From an uncultured Bacteroidales bacterium (GTDB lineage Bacteria; Bacteroidota; Bacteroidia; Bacteroidales; UBA932), in contig CAJOHX010000008.1 in the NCBI GenBank assembly GCA_905234475.1, positions 1 to 64,000 of the forward strand: a stretch of DNA of 64,000 nt, written 5' to 3'. The notes beneath the pieces were generated by a model. It was given only the letters and a program-made list of their open reading frames with translations. It did no database searches and was not told the origin of the DNA. The position numbers and the translations under genes were made by a program. Positions 50,949 through 60,043 of this stretch are shown here, in pieces. Numbering within the stretch: position 1 is the first letter of the stretch; each line of letters opens with the position of its first letter.

Positions 50949-52369
50949 AAGCCCTGGTCCGTCCTGTTGCGCCGCTCCAGGCGGCAGACGTTCTCCACAT
51001 GGAAGGTGTGGGGGAACATGTCCACCGGCTGCACGGCAGTAATCTCATAGTCTTCGCTCATCATCTCCATGTCCCGGGCCTGCGTGGCCGGGTTGCAGCT
51101 CACGTAGACGATACGCTCGGGCGCGGCGAGCAGGATGGTCTTCACGACGTCCGGATGCATGCCCGCTCGGGGCGGGTCCACGATGATGACTTCCGGCCGG
51201 CCGTGCTCTTCGATGAAGGCGGGTGTCAGGATGTCCTTCATGTCGCCGGCATAGAACTCGCAGTTCGTGATCCCGTTGCCTTCGGCGTTGATCTTCGCGT
51301 CCTCGATGGCTTCCGGGACGTATTCGATGCCGATGACGCGCCGGGCGCCGCGCGAGACGAACTGGGCGATGGTGCCCGTGCCGGTGTAGAGGTCGTAGAC
51401 TGTCTCATTTCCCGTCAGGGCGGCGAATTCCCGGGCCACCTGGTAGAGCCTGTGGGCCTGGCCCGTGTTGGTCTGGTAAAACGACTTGGGGCCGATCTTG
51501 AAGCGCAGGCCCTCCATTTCCTCATAGATGGCCGGCTCGCCGCAATGCAGGATACAGGTCTGGTCGCCGATGGTGTCGTTCTTCTTGTCGTTGATGACGT
51601 AGTAGAGGGAGGTGACCTGCGGGAACTCCTTCGCTACGGCGTCCAGCAGGGGAGCGCGCTGCGGAAAATCCTCCCCGAAGCAGACGATGACCATCACCGC
51701 GCCGGCGTCCGTCGTGCGGACGAACATGTTGCGCAGCTGGCCGTGGTTCTCCCGGATGTTGTAGAAGCTGACGCCGTGCTCCAGGCACCAGTGCTTGATA
51801 AACAGGCGGATGGCGTTGGTCGGCTCGGGCTGCAGGTGGCAGCAGTCGATGTCCAGCACCTTGTCGAAGAATTTGCCCACGTGGAAGCCCAGGCCGGGCT
51901 CGGAAGGCATACCCGATTCGATTTCCTCCCGCGTCATCCAGCGCCTGTCGGAGGCGGAGAATTCGAGTTTGTTGCGGTAGTACCGCGTCTTGTCCGAGCC
52001 GATGATGGGCCGGAATTCCGGCACCTCCAGGTGGCCGATGCGGGTCAGCTGGTCATACACCTGGCGCTGCTTGGCGGCGAGCTGGATCTCGTAGGGGAGC
52101 GGCTGCCAACGACAGCCGCCGCACACGGTGAAATGCTCGCAGAACGGCTCCAGGCGCTGCTCGGAGGGCTTGACGATCTTGATGATCGTGCCCTCCAGCC
52201 AGGCCTTTTTCTTACGCACCAGCCGCACGTTCACGACATCGCCCGGCACGGCAAATCCCACGAACACCACCTGCCCCTCCGGCGTATGGGCAATGGCCTT
52301 GCCCTCCGCCGCCACGTTCTCGATGACGAGGTTCTCCAGAATCGTATCCAACTTGCTGTGTCGTGCCAT
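50945..52369 (-). CDS. rlmD: 23S rRNA (uracil-C5)-methyltransferase RlmD
   Basis: 474 aa RumA/TrmA-family enzyme. An N-terminal TRAM domain (about 10-68) is followed by the 4Fe-4S cysteines Cys77, Cys83 and Cys86 in FCEHFTVCGGC. The SAM domain has DLYTGTGTIAQF, IVDPPRAGMHPD and nucleophile Cys425 in YVSCNPATQARD. By homology it methylates U1939 of 23S rRNA; RlmCD-type assignment to another uridine is possible. A TATATTTG box lies 22 nt before the ATG. Confidence 0.9.
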   Translation of the reverse strand: MARHSKLDTILENLVIENVAAEGKAIAHTPEGQVVFVGFAVPGDVVNVRLVRKKKAWLEGTIIKIVKPSEQRLEPFCEHFTVCGGCRWQPLPYEIQLAAKQRQVYDQLTRIGHLEVPEFRPIIGSDKTRYYRNKLEFSASDRRWMTREEIESGMPSEPGLGFHVGKFFDKVLDIDCCHLQPEPTNAIRLFIKHWCLEHGVSFYNIRENHGQLRNMFVRTTDAGAVMVIVCFGEDFPQRAPLLDAVAKEFPQVTSLYYVINDKKNDTIGDQTCILHCGEPAIYEEMEGLRFKIGPKSFYQTNTGQAHRLYQVAREFAALTGNETVYDLYTGTGTIAQFVSRGARRVIGIEYVPEAIEDAKINAEGNGITNCEFYAGDMKDILTPAFIEEHGRPEVIIVDPPRAGMHPDVVKTILLAAPERIVYVSCNPATQARDMEMMSEDYEITAVQPVDMFPHTFHVENVCRLERRNRTDQGL

Positions 52370-52391
52370 CTCTGCTCAGTCCTTAATCATA

Positions 52392-52436
52392 CAAATATAA
52401 TACTTTTTCCCTTTATCCCATTTTTCCGTATCTTTG
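52392..52436. promoter_or_regulatory. Divergent -7 boxes of rlmD and the DUF3089 gene
   Basis: Minus-strand TATATTTG at 52392-52399 (22 nt before the rlmD ATG) and plus-strand TATCTTTG at 52429-52436 (15 nt before the DUF3089 ATG). Confidence 0.65.
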
Positions 52437-52451
52437 TGAAAACGCCAATCC

Positions 52452-53387
52452 ATGAAACGCAGCTGGTTATTCATCTGTATTCTCTTGTTGACCGCCGTCT
52501 CCTGCAAGGGGCCGAAGACAGTCGTGCCGAAGGCGCCGGACTACACGGACGCCACGATGTGGTATACCGCCGACCAGGATCCGGACGGGACGGGAGCGGA
52601 TGTCTTCTATATCGTCTCGACCTGGGAGGAGGACTGGCAGGACGACCGGGGGAGGGTGGGCCATTACGCCGACGTCTGGAACCCGACCCACCGCGAGCGG
52701 ATGGGCATCGAGATCAGCGGCGTGGCGGCCTATATGGCGCCCGGCAACCGCTTCTGGGCGCCGTACTACCGCCATGCGACGATCGACGCATTCCTGACAC
52801 AGGACGAGGCCGTTATCCATGAGCGCACGCGCCTCGCGATGGCGGACGTGTGCGCGGCTTTCGACGAATTCCTGAAGCAGCGGGACGCCACCCGCCCGCT
52901 CATCCTGGCAGGCTTCAGCCAGGGCGGCATGGCCGTCGTGGAACTGCTCAAACACATGGACGACGCGACCTACGGGAAGCTGGCGGCCGCCTACGTCATG
53001 GGCTACAAGGTTACGGCCGAGGATCTCGCTGAATGCAAGCACATTAAAGCCGCGGAAGGGGCGTCCGACACGGGCGTCGTGATCTGCTACAACACGGTCA
53101 AGGACGTGAAATACGTCAACTCCGTCATCGCCGACACCGAGTTCGGCATCAACCCCGTCAACTGGGTCACCGACGCCACGCCGGCGGTGCTGCACGACAG
53201 CATCACCGTCACCCTCTCGCCGGAATACCACGCCCTGGTCGTCACGGGCTACGAAGGCTCCGAATACAAGCCCTACAAGGGTTTCATCAACGTGGGCGAC
53301 ATCCACAGCTGCGAGCCCTGGCTCTACAGCGAATGCATCCGGGACAACATGGCCGTCCGGGCCGAGGCCTGGCGGGCCCGACAATAG
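52452..53387 (+). CDS. DUF3089 alpha/beta-hydrolase-like lipoprotein
   Basis: 311 aa with lipobox AVSC (Cys18). ADVFYIVSTWEEDW and HYADVWNPTHRERM are typical of DUF3089. The nucleophile elbow GFSQGG (Ser156) points to an alpha/beta-hydrolase fold. It is probably a lipid-anchored periplasmic or outer-membrane esterase of unknown substrate. The next gene starts 8 nt after its stop. Confidence 0.85.
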   Translation: MKRSWLFICILLLTAVSCKGPKTVVPKAPDYTDATMWYTADQDPDGTGADVFYIVSTWEEDWQDDRGRVGHYADVWNPTHRERMGIEISGVAAYMAPGNRFWAPYYRHATIDAFLTQDEAVIHERTRLAMADVCAAFDEFLKQRDATRPLILAGFSQGGMAVVELLKHMDDATYGKLAAAYVMGYKVTAEDLAECKHIKAAEGASDTGVVICYNTVKDVKYVNSVIADTEFGINPVNWVTDATPAVLHDSITVTLSPEYHALVVTGYEGSEYKPYKGFINVGDIHSCEPWLYSECIRDNMAVRAEAWRARQ

Positions 53388-53395
53388 CCAGCCCC

Positions 53396-54076
53396 ATGTC
53401 CATTTTCCTCAAACAGACCGACCCTGACGCGCCGCTGCGGGTAGACAGCCCTGAGGCGATGTTCGCGACCATCAAGGCCTGCGGCATCGTGCCTTTCTTC
53501 GAGAACCCCATCCCGGGCTACTCCATCGAGGAAATGACCCCGCGGGAATACTGGTTCGACGGGGAAGAGGGGACCCTCGGTCCCTGGGACTGGAAGATCT
53601 ACGCCGTGCAGACAGGCGAGGTCGCCTACGGCAAGTTCCTGCTTGGCGGCAAGGCCGCCTTCGCCACGCCGGACTGCTACCGGGACCTGCTGAACTGGCG
53701 ACGGTCCCTGCCGAAATACGCCCTGCGCGAGGGCGACCGGAAGGCCTACGAGGCCGTCTGCCGGGCCGGGGGACTGACCACCCGCGAGCTTCGCCGCATC
53801 TGCGGCCTCAAGAAAGGCCCCATGGACGCCATCGTCACGCGCCTGGAGCAGCAGACGCGCCTCGTAATCGGCGACTTTGAACGTGTCTACAAAGGCCAGT
53901 TTCTGGAATACAGCGGCTGGCAGCTCGCCACCCTCTGCCGCCCGGAAGACCTTTTCGAATTCGATCTCGACGCCCCCTTCCGCACCCCGCAGGAATCCTA
54001 CGACCGCCTCGCTGCACGCATCCGCCGCACCGCCCCGCACGCCACCGACGCCCAGCTGCAGAAACTCTTGGGATAA
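53396..54076 (+). CDS. AlkZ-related winged-helix protein
   Basis: 226 aa from the ATG at 53396. The repeated helix-strand pattern with GGLTTRELRRICGLKKGPMD and WQLATLCRPEDLFE resembles the tandem winged helices of AlkZ (YcaQ) DNA glycosylases, but the protein is much shorter and I cannot see the catalytic QxQ motif. It is therefore an AlkZ-related protein of unknown activity, cytoplasmic (no signal peptide). It ends base-to-base against the convergent esterase. Confidence 0.65.
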   Translation: MSIFLKQTDPDAPLRVDSPEAMFATIKACGIVPFFENPIPGYSIEEMTPREYWFDGEEGTLGPWDWKIYAVQTGEVAYGKFLLGGKAAFATPDCYRDLLNWRRSLPKYALREGDRKAYEAVCRAGGLTTRELRRICGLKKGPMDAIVTRLEQQTRLVIGDFERVYKGQFLEYSGWQLATLCRPEDLFEFDLDAPFRTPQESYDRLAARIRRTAPHATDAQLQKLLG

Positions 54077-54901
54077 CTATTTCGAGGGATTTTGGATGAG
54101 GAGGCGCTGGGCCTTGGCGGGGTCCAGACGCATGTAGGCAAGATTGAGGTCGTTCGGCTCCAGCCGGCAATTGCGGCTGACCATGCGGTTGCGGTCCGAC
54201 AGGCGGTGCGAAAACAGCCACTCATACGGCTCCTTCAGCAGGAACACCCGCGCCAGGATTGAATGGTCGCAGCCCGTCAGCCAGGTAAACATCAGCCGCC
54301 CGGAGCGTCCCATCTTGGCCAGCTTCTCCACGATCGAAGAAGAAAACGTAATGCTCGTGATGGTATCGCTCGTCCCATGAATAATCCAGAGCGGCAGGTC
54401 GCCCAGCGGCTCCACCTCGCCGGTGAATCCGCCGCACATCGCAATGGCGGCCGCCACCTTGTCGGGGTAGGCGGCGGCAAACTTGAACGTCCCCCAGCCA
54501 CCCATGCTGATGCCGAACACATACAGGCGGTCCTCGTCGTTGCGATAGCGGTAGCGGACCCAGTCCACCACATTCCAGAGACGCTCGGCGTTCCAGCCGC
54601 CCGTGGAATTGCACTGCGGGCAGATGATCAGGGCCTCGATCTGCTGCCCCCGGCGCAGGGCGTCCACGCAGCCGTACTTCGTGATGCCCTCCAGGTTATT
54701 GCCGGCCAGGCTCTTGCCATGCAGGCAAAGGATGACAGGCAGGGGCTTCTCCGAAGAATAATACGAATCCGGCACGTAAAGCAGGAAATTGTAGCCGTTC
54801 TTCACCGAATCCCGATAGGCATACAGGTGGTCCGCCCGCAGCGTCGGAGACGCCAGCAGGCACACCAGCAGGGCCAGGAGGATGCAGTGGATTCTTCTCA
54901 T
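54077..54901 (-). CDS. Secreted esterase (feruloyl-esterase/PHB-depolymerase-like alpha/beta hydrolase)
   Basis: 274 aa from the ATG at 54901 with a signal peptide (MRRIHCILLALLVCLLASPT). Nucleophile Ser132 in VFGISMGGWG, with Asp179 (HGTSD) and His213 (GCDHSILA) as likely triad. YNFLLYVPDSY and LPVILCLHGK are typical for esterases of polysaccharide side chains or polyesters. Its ATG overlaps the stop of the NlpC/P60 gene (ATGA). Confidence 0.82.
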   Translation of the reverse strand: MRRIHCILLALLVCLLASPTLRADHLYAYRDSVKNGYNFLLYVPDSYYSSEKPLPVILCLHGKSLAGNNLEGITKYGCVDALRRGQQIEALIICPQCNSTGGWNAERLWNVVDWVRYRYRNDEDRLYVFGISMGGWGTFKFAAAYPDKVAAAIAMCGGFTGEVEPLGDLPLWIIHGTSDTITSITFSSSIVEKLAKMGRSGRLMFTWLTGCDHSILARVFLLKEPYEWLFSHRLSDRNRMVSRNCRLEPNDLNLAYMRLDPAKAQRLLIQNPSK

Positions 54902-55890
54902 TTCACGCGGAGTTTCTTGCCAAGCTTGAGAATCGTGTTGCGGTTGATCCCGTTCAGGGCACAAAGCGTATTGACCGTCGTATGATACTTGACGGCGAGG
55001 CCGGAAAGGGTGTCGCCGGACACGATCGTATGGTACTGCGCGGAACCGTCGGCAGGCGGGGGAGGAGCGGTCTGCGTACCGGAGGAGGACGTGTTCTTCT
55101 GCGTGCTCGTCTCCAGGGCCTTGAGGTCGGGAATGGTCACGCGGGAAGGCGTCACGGCCCGCCAGGAACCGCCCTCAGCCAGCACCAGGCGCTCCTGCTG
55201 CGCCGGGGCGCTCAGGGCTCCTGTACTGTCCACCAGCGCCCAGCTGCCGTCGGCAAACAGGATGATGCGGCGGTCGGCAGGGGAGAGGGAGAGCGTATCG
55301 GGACGGACGACCTTGTCCAGCGCCTCAGAGAGCGCCGCAATGGCCGAAGAATCAACAACTTCCGGCAGGAAATCCGGGAGGATGCGCCGGGCCCCCAGGA
55401 AGCGCTGCTTATAATAGGTCTCCTGCAGATTGTTGACCTGGATGCCGCCCTTCACCGCGGCATGGATGAAGGAGAAATTGGTCCCCGTGCTGTCCATGCC
55501 GATGAAGATGCCGGCATGGCCCATGCGGCGCGTGTTGGGGCGCGAGCCGAAGATCAGGATATCGCCTTTCTGAAGGTCGGAAAGGTTGCCCAGCACCTCG
55601 CGGCCGTCCTTGGCCTGCGCGGGCACCGTACGGCCCAGCTTGTAGCCGAATTTGTTGAAAACATACTTGGTGAAGCCCGTGCAGTCGAAGACCTTAGGTC
55701 CGTTGCCGGCATGCCGGTAGGGCTTGCCGAGGTGCTGGCGCGCCTCTTCAATGATGCGGTCCGCCAGCTCCGAGGCCGTCACGCTGACGCTGTCAGCGGG
55801 AGATGAACCACTCGCTGACGGTCCTTGCGCCAGAACCCTTGATACCGGGCATACGAGGCAGCCAATCAACAAAATACTTAGGAGCTTCAT
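54898..55890 (-). CDS. NlpC/P60 peptidoglycan endopeptidase with C-terminal LysM
   Basis: 330 aa with an N-terminal signal (MKLLSILLIGCLVCPVSRVLAQ). The NlpC/P60 domain (about 44-175) has Cys70 in VFDCTGFTKYVF and His125 in MGHAGIF. A Pro/Ser/Thr linker leads to a LysM (YHTIVSGDTLSGLAVKYHTT) at the end. It cleaves cell-wall stem peptides. The 5' end lies inside the upstream propeller gene: 98 nt are shared in different frames, including the whole signal peptide. Confidence 0.9.
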   Translation of the reverse strand: MKLLSILLIGCLVCPVSRVLAQGPSASGSSPADSVSVTASELADRIIEEARQHLGKPYRHAGNGPKVFDCTGFTKYVFNKFGYKLGRTVPAQAKDGREVLGNLSDLQKGDILIFGSRPNTRRMGHAGIFIGMDSTGTNFSFIHAAVKGGIQVNNLQETYYKQRFLGARRILPDFLPEVVDSSAIAALSEALDKVVRPDTLSLSPADRRIILFADGSWALVDSTGALSAPAQQERLVLAEGGSWRAVTPSRVTIPDLKALETSTQKNTSSSGTQTAPPPPADGSAQYHTIVSGDTLSGLAVKYHTTVNTLCALNGINRNTILKLGKKLRVK

Positions 55891-57226
55891 GGTAGACGAT
55901 CTTGAAAATATCCACGGCGTTGCCGGCAGCGTCGCGCGCCTGCGAAGTCGTAAACACGTAGCGGCCGTCCCGGGAAATGTCCAGGCCGACCGGATAGGAG
56001 TCTGCCGGCACAGTGCCGATAAGCTTCATGCTCTCGGCATCCACGATGGCCAGGCAACTGCTGAAATTGCACGCAGCGAAGACGTAGCGCCCGTCAGGGG
56101 AGAGCTCGATGGTACGGGCACCGGCAGGAACCTTGCAATTGATCCAGCCGGTCACGCGCACCAGCTTGTGCTTGTCGCCGTCCAGCACTGAAATCTGCTC
56201 CAGGAGGTCTTCCAGGCCTATCCGCTGGATATAGCCGCTGCGGTTGATGCTGCAGTACAGGTAGCCGTTCTTGATCACGAGGTGCCGCAGGCTCGGCATC
56301 GCACCCGTGGCGCGGCCCAGGTAGCGGTTTTCGGTTAGGTCGATCACTGCAATGCCGCCACCACCGCCCATACAGCCAACCAGCAGATAGCGGCCGTCAG
56401 GCGTAAAAACGGTACCGCGAAGGCAATAGCCGCTGTTGACGTCGCGGTCCACCTTCTGCGTCAGGCTGAAATTCAGCTTCAGCTCATAATCCACCACCAG
56501 CGAGGTGATGTAGTGCCAGTCGGCAGGGGAGGGACTGGAAATGTCCAGCAGGCCGACGGTATTGTTGCCCCAATGGGTCACCGCGAGGCGCGTCCCGTCC
56601 GGGGAAGTGGCCACCATCTTGGGCAGGGGCCCCGTCTCAAACAGGCGGATGATCTCGTCCGTGGACGTGTCGATCACCGCCATGGCGGAAGGCTCCTGGG
56701 CATTCAGGTCGTAATTCCTTCTGTAATAAGGGATCCAGAGGTAACGACCGTCGTGCGAAAAAGTGCTCTCCACGGGCTTGCCGCTGAATCTTTCCGTGTG
56801 CTCATAGACGTGGTTGAAGTGGAAAAGACCGCTCTCAGGGGCCCATAAGGCCGCATTATTCTCGTCGAATTTATGCGGAATCACCTTCAGTTTTTCGCCC
56901 GTACGGAAGTCGTATACGACCGTTTTTTCGCCTTCGAGCGAATTGACGTAGTATTTCTTGCCCGAAGGGTGGAAATTGACGGATTTCGGCGAATGGATGT
57001 CGCGGTCGAGCGTCTCGACCTCGCTGTAGGAATACTGCTGCTTGCGCGTCAGGAACGTGACCTGCAGTCCGCCGCCGGACCAGACATTGCCGATCTGCGG
57101 ATGCACCACCGGCGGATGGGACGTGCCCGAAGTCTCTACGGAGTTGACATCCGCCTCCTGGGCAAAAGCCGTAAAAGAACCTGCCAGCAGCAGGGGAATC
57201 AGGAATCGACGGACGTTACTTAACAT
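55793..57226 (-). CDS. Secreted YVTN-type beta-propeller protein
   Basis: 477 aa from the ATG at 57226, with a signal peptide ending near AFAQ (residue 22). WD/YVTN-like blades include SVNFHPSGKKYYVNSLEG, VATSPDGTRLAVTHWGNN, FTPDGRYLLVGCMGG, ELSPDGRYVFAACN and DISRDGRYVFTTSQ. It is likely a periplasmic or surface scaffold; function unknown. Its first 11 nt overlap the acyltransferase stop and its last 98 nt overlap the NlpC/P60 gene. Confidence 0.82.
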   Translation of the reverse strand: MLSNVRRFLIPLLLAGSFTAFAQEADVNSVETSGTSHPPVVHPQIGNVWSGGGLQVTFLTRKQQYSYSEVETLDRDIHSPKSVNFHPSGKKYYVNSLEGEKTVVYDFRTGEKLKVIPHKFDENNAALWAPESGLFHFNHVYEHTERFSGKPVESTFSHDGRYLWIPYYRRNYDLNAQEPSAMAVIDTSTDEIIRLFETGPLPKMVATSPDGTRLAVTHWGNNTVGLLDISSPSPADWHYITSLVVDYELKLNFSLTQKVDRDVNSGYCLRGTVFTPDGRYLLVGCMGGGGGIAVIDLTENRYLGRATGAMPSLRHLVIKNGYLYCSINRSGYIQRIGLEDLLEQISVLDGDKHKLVRVTGWINCKVPAGARTIELSPDGRYVFAACNFSSCLAIVDAESMKLIGTVPADSYPVGLDISRDGRYVFTTSQARDAAGNAVDIFKIVYHEAPKYFVDWLPRMPGIKGSGARTVSEWFISR

Positions 57227-58379
57227 AATATAAATTGTGTAACTTCTTGGCGTCAATCGGACCGGCATAGATTCCGAGGAAGATCTTCGTCAGTTCCGAG
57301 CGGTCCAGGCGACGCTCCAGTTTCCCTAGTTTGTGGTCAATATAACTCTCGAACGCCTGCAGGTCTTCCGGACTGTACAGGCCGGCGTCGGCAAACTCGT
57401 GCTTGCCGTACAGCAGGTCATGCGCCATGTAATTCGTCTTCCACAGCCTGTAGCCGTCGATGATGCGCAGATCCAGCGCATGACGGATCGCCTGGTAGCG
57501 GTCGTTCTTCGTGCATTTCGCCGCTTCGGCAATCTCCTCCGCCGTCAGCGGCTCGCCGATTTCCAGGTGGATATGTCCCTTCTGCTGGCGGATTCCGGTC
57601 AGGATGCTGTGCAGGTCCTCCTTCGGCTTCTTCTTGTACGGACCTTCGCGGCGCAGCAGCAATTCACGCGCCTTGCGGGAATCGCAGGTCTCATATTCAT
57701 AGGAAATGCTCAGCGGGACGATGTTCAGCTCCAGGAAATTCGCTTCAAACCCCTTCGACCCGCTCATGTCAAACATCTTCAGCAGACCCTGCTCGGTGGT
57801 GTCCAGGCCGTTTTTCGTGCGGCCTTCGCGCTGCGCGATCCAGATCGACGCGCGCCCCGAAACAATGCTCTCGCGGATATAATTCGACAGCCGCTGCGAA
57901 CTCAGATACAGCTCGCGGGCCTTGATGCCGCGGATGACCTTGATCATGCGGTTGGACCGCATAAGATCCTCTATTAACCTATTAGATAATAAGTTAGAGC
58001 CTACGCAGATCTCTGTGAGAGGCAACCCGGCACACTTCAGCGAATACTGGATCAGCGCCGGGTCCAGGACGATGTCGCGATGGTTGGAAATCGCCAGGAA
58101 ACGCCCCGGAACGGCCTTCAGATGCTCCATCCCCCCGCAGGTAAAGCCGGCGGAAGTAGCGCCGATGATGGACTCGACGACATCGGACATGACCTCGTCC
58201 TGGAACTGGTCCACGGTGGTAATCCGGCGCAGCCTGCGCTTCAGTGTATTGGCGGGCTGGTCCGGGAAAAGGTACTTCGAGATGCTGGGGATCATCGGGT
58301 GCCGCGACACGCGGCCCAGGGCTTTCTCCGCCTCGGCATCCGTGTATGGCCTGATGTCTTCGAATTCGTTCTCGATCAT
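57216..58379 (-). CDS. Glycerol-phosphate/1-acylglycerol-phosphate acyltransferase-like protein
   Basis: 387 aa from the ATG at 58379. The acyltransferase block is FLAISNHRDIVLDP; the spacing His100 to Asp106 is HX5D rather than the textbook HX4D. WIAQREGRTKNGLDTTEQGLLKM corresponds to the phosphate-binding block and LNIVPLSISYEYE to the conserved proline block. It is likely a membrane-associated phospholipid acyltransferase. A TATCTTTG box lies 6 nt before the ATG, in the 19-nt gap after queA. Confidence 0.8.
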   Translation of the reverse strand: MIENEFEDIRPYTDAEAEKALGRVSRHPMIPSISKYLFPDQPANTLKRRLRRITTVDQFQDEVMSDVVESIIGATSAGFTCGGMEHLKAVPGRFLAISNHRDIVLDPALIQYSLKCAGLPLTEICVGSNLLSNRLIEDLMRSNRMIKVIRGIKARELYLSSQRLSNYIRESIVSGRASIWIAQREGRTKNGLDTTEQGLLKMFDMSGSKGFEANFLELNIVPLSISYEYETCDSRKARELLLRREGPYKKKPKEDLHSILTGIRQQKGHIHLEIGEPLTAEEIAEAAKCTKNDRYQAIRHALDLRIIDGYRLWKTNYMAHDLLYGKHEFADAGLYSPEDLQAFESYIDHKLGKLERRLDRSELTKIFLGIYAGPIDAKKLHNLYYVK

Positions 58380-58385
58380 AGCGAA

Positions 58386-58393
58386 CAAAGATA
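58386..58393 (-). promoter_or_regulatory. -7 box of the acyltransferase gene
   Basis: TATCTTTG on the minus strand, 6 nt before the ATG at 58379 and 5 nt after the queA stop. If used, the message is nearly leaderless. Confidence 0.5.
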
Positions 58394-58398
58394 CACAA

Positions 58399-59604
58399 TC
58401 AGCGGCGGAAAAGCAAAGATGAATCGCCGTAACTCAGGAAACGGAAATCATGCGTGAGGGCATAGTCGTAAATGGTGTGCCAGTCCCCGCCCACAAAGGC
58501 GGAAATCAGCAGCAGCAGCGTACTCTGCGGCTGGTGGAAATTGGTCACCATGGCATCCACCACACGGAACTGGAAGCCCGGCACGATGATGATGCGCGTA
58601 CCAACCTTCAGATCCTTCAAGTCATTGTCGTCCAGATACTTGATCAGCGCATCAAACGCTTCTTCCCGCGACGCGGAATAGGCACGGGTATAGGGAGCCC
58701 ACTGCTCCACATCCGCCGGTGCACCCTCCTCCAGGCAACGGACACCCACATAATAGAGCGACTCCAGCGTGCGGACGGACGTCGTCCCGACGGCCACGAC
58801 CGGACGGTCTCCCGCGCGCAGGCGCGTGAGCAGCTCGCGGCTCACCACAAACGGCTCCCGGTGCATGGGGTGCTCGGACACGAGCGAACTCTTGACCGGC
58901 AGGAAGGTCCCGGCCCCGACATGAAGGCAGACATTCTCGATATCAATGCCTTTAGCAGCAATCTCGTCCAGCACGCGCTGCGTGAAATGGAGCCCCGCCG
59001 TAGGCGCCGCCACGGATCCGCGAATATGTGCGTACAGCGTCTGGTAGCGCTCGAGGTCAATCGCCTCCGTGTCACGGTTCAGGTACGGTGGAATGGGCAC
59101 CCGCCCGCACAGTTCAAGCACACGCGAAAAGGGAATGCCCCCCTGCCAGCTGAACTCCACGACGCCCACCTGGCCTTCCCGGCCCAGCAGGCGCGCCTGG
59201 GGACGGATCTCGTCAAATTCAGGCCCCTGCGCGTCCAGGGACAGGATCTCATCCGCCTTTAGGCGCTTGGCATTGCCGATCACGCACTTCCAGCGGCAGC
59301 ACTGCGTGGCCGCGAAATTCAGATTGTATTCCGCCGGCGTATCCGGCTCCAGGCAGAAGATCTCGATATGGGCGCCGGTCGGACGGCGGAAAAACAGCCG
59401 CGCCGGAACGACCTTCGTATCATTGAACACCATCAGGCTGCCGGCAGGCAGCTCCTCGGCGAGATTTCGGAATATGCGCTCACGGACAGAACCCTCCCGG
59501 TAAATCAGCAATTTCGACGCATCACGCTCGGGAAGGGGGTATTTTGCAATTCTCGCGTCAGGGAGCGGATAGGAAAAATCTTCAATTCGAATCTCTGGAA
59601 TCAT
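58399..59604 (-). CDS. queA: tRNA preQ1(34) S-adenosylmethionine ribosyltransferase-isomerase
   Basis: 401 aa. Transfers the ribosyl part of SAM to preQ1 in tRNA, after Tgt, to form epoxyqueuosine. Recognised by FSYPLPDARIAKYPLPERD at the N-terminus, SLMVFNDTKVVPARLFF, SVAAPTAGLHFT and VGAGTFLPVK. Somewhat longer than E. coli QueA (356 aa), with extra residues in the central beta-barrel region. The -7 box TACCTTTG ends 4 nt before the ATG. Confidence 0.94.
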   Translation of the reverse strand: MIPEIRIEDFSYPLPDARIAKYPLPERDASKLLIYREGSVRERIFRNLAEELPAGSLMVFNDTKVVPARLFFRRPTGAHIEIFCLEPDTPAEYNLNFAATQCCRWKCVIGNAKRLKADEILSLDAQGPEFDEIRPQARLLGREGQVGVVEFSWQGGIPFSRVLELCGRVPIPPYLNRDTEAIDLERYQTLYAHIRGSVAAPTAGLHFTQRVLDEIAAKGIDIENVCLHVGAGTFLPVKSSLVSEHPMHREPFVVSRELLTRLRAGDRPVVAVGTTSVRTLESLYYVGVRCLEEGAPADVEQWAPYTRAYSASREEAFDALIKYLDDNDLKDLKVGTRIIIVPGFQFRVVDAMVTNFHQPQSTLLLLISAFVGGDWHTIYDYALTHDFRFLSYGDSSLLFRR

Positions 59605-59608
59605 GTTG

Positions 59609-59616
59609 CAAAGGTA
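59609..59616 (-). promoter_or_regulatory. -7 box of queA
   Basis: TACCTTTG on the minus strand with only 4 nt to the ATG at 59604. I looked for a preQ1 riboswitch upstream and saw none. Confidence 0.6.
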
Positions 59617-59992
59617 CTGCTTTTTACCGGGTCGGCAAGCGAGAAAGTTGTATACATTTGTAAATATCTCGATGAGAAATGTGAAGTTTACAAAATATTT
59701 ATCAACAGGTAAACCGCCCTGTCAATAAGTCCGATAAGAAAAAGTGATAGCCTTAAAACAATTGAGTTAGATATCAGAAACCCAATATATTATAAAATTC
59801 TACTAAAGTGTTTAAATATGTTGGAACTCCCCTATTACCCCCATTTTCCGGGTTTCCAGAAAAAATATTCGAAAAATCTAAATCACTTATTAATGGAATA
59901 TCAGATAGTTAAATAATATTACCTCAAAATTTGTTTCATGCACTTTATGAACAATCCATTAACAATTCATTAACAGTTGCCATTTGTAACAC

Positions 59993-60023
59993 TTGAAAAA
60001 GTGACGGGAACTTATTACTTTTG
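59993..60023 (+). promoter_or_regulatory. Promoter of the XRE regulator gene
   Basis: TTG (59993-59995) is spaced 20 nt from TACTTTTG (60016-60023), 20 nt before the ATG at 60044. A small inverted repeat covers the -33 element and a TTTGTAAAC overlaps the -7 box, compatible with autoregulation. Confidence 0.65.
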
Positions 60024-60043
60024 TAAACAATTCGTTTAGATTT

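Larger units (their letters stand above)
59605..60043. other. AT-rich intergenic region between queA and the XRE gene
   Basis: 439 bp, much richer in A+T than the rest of the window, with no open frame of note. It holds the queA and XRE promoters and three copies of TTTGTAAA (59657-59664, 60020-60027, and inverted within GTTTACAAAA at 59686-59695). A 5-bp stem-loop CACTTGAAAAAGTG lies at 59990-60003, overlapping the XRE -33 region. These could be operator sites, but nothing proves it. Confidence 0.6.

Noticed and set aside
59605..59760. preQ1 riboswitch upstream of queA
   Set aside because: The expected compact pseudoknot sequence was not found, and the -7 box sits 4 nt from the ATG, leaving no room for a leader RNA.
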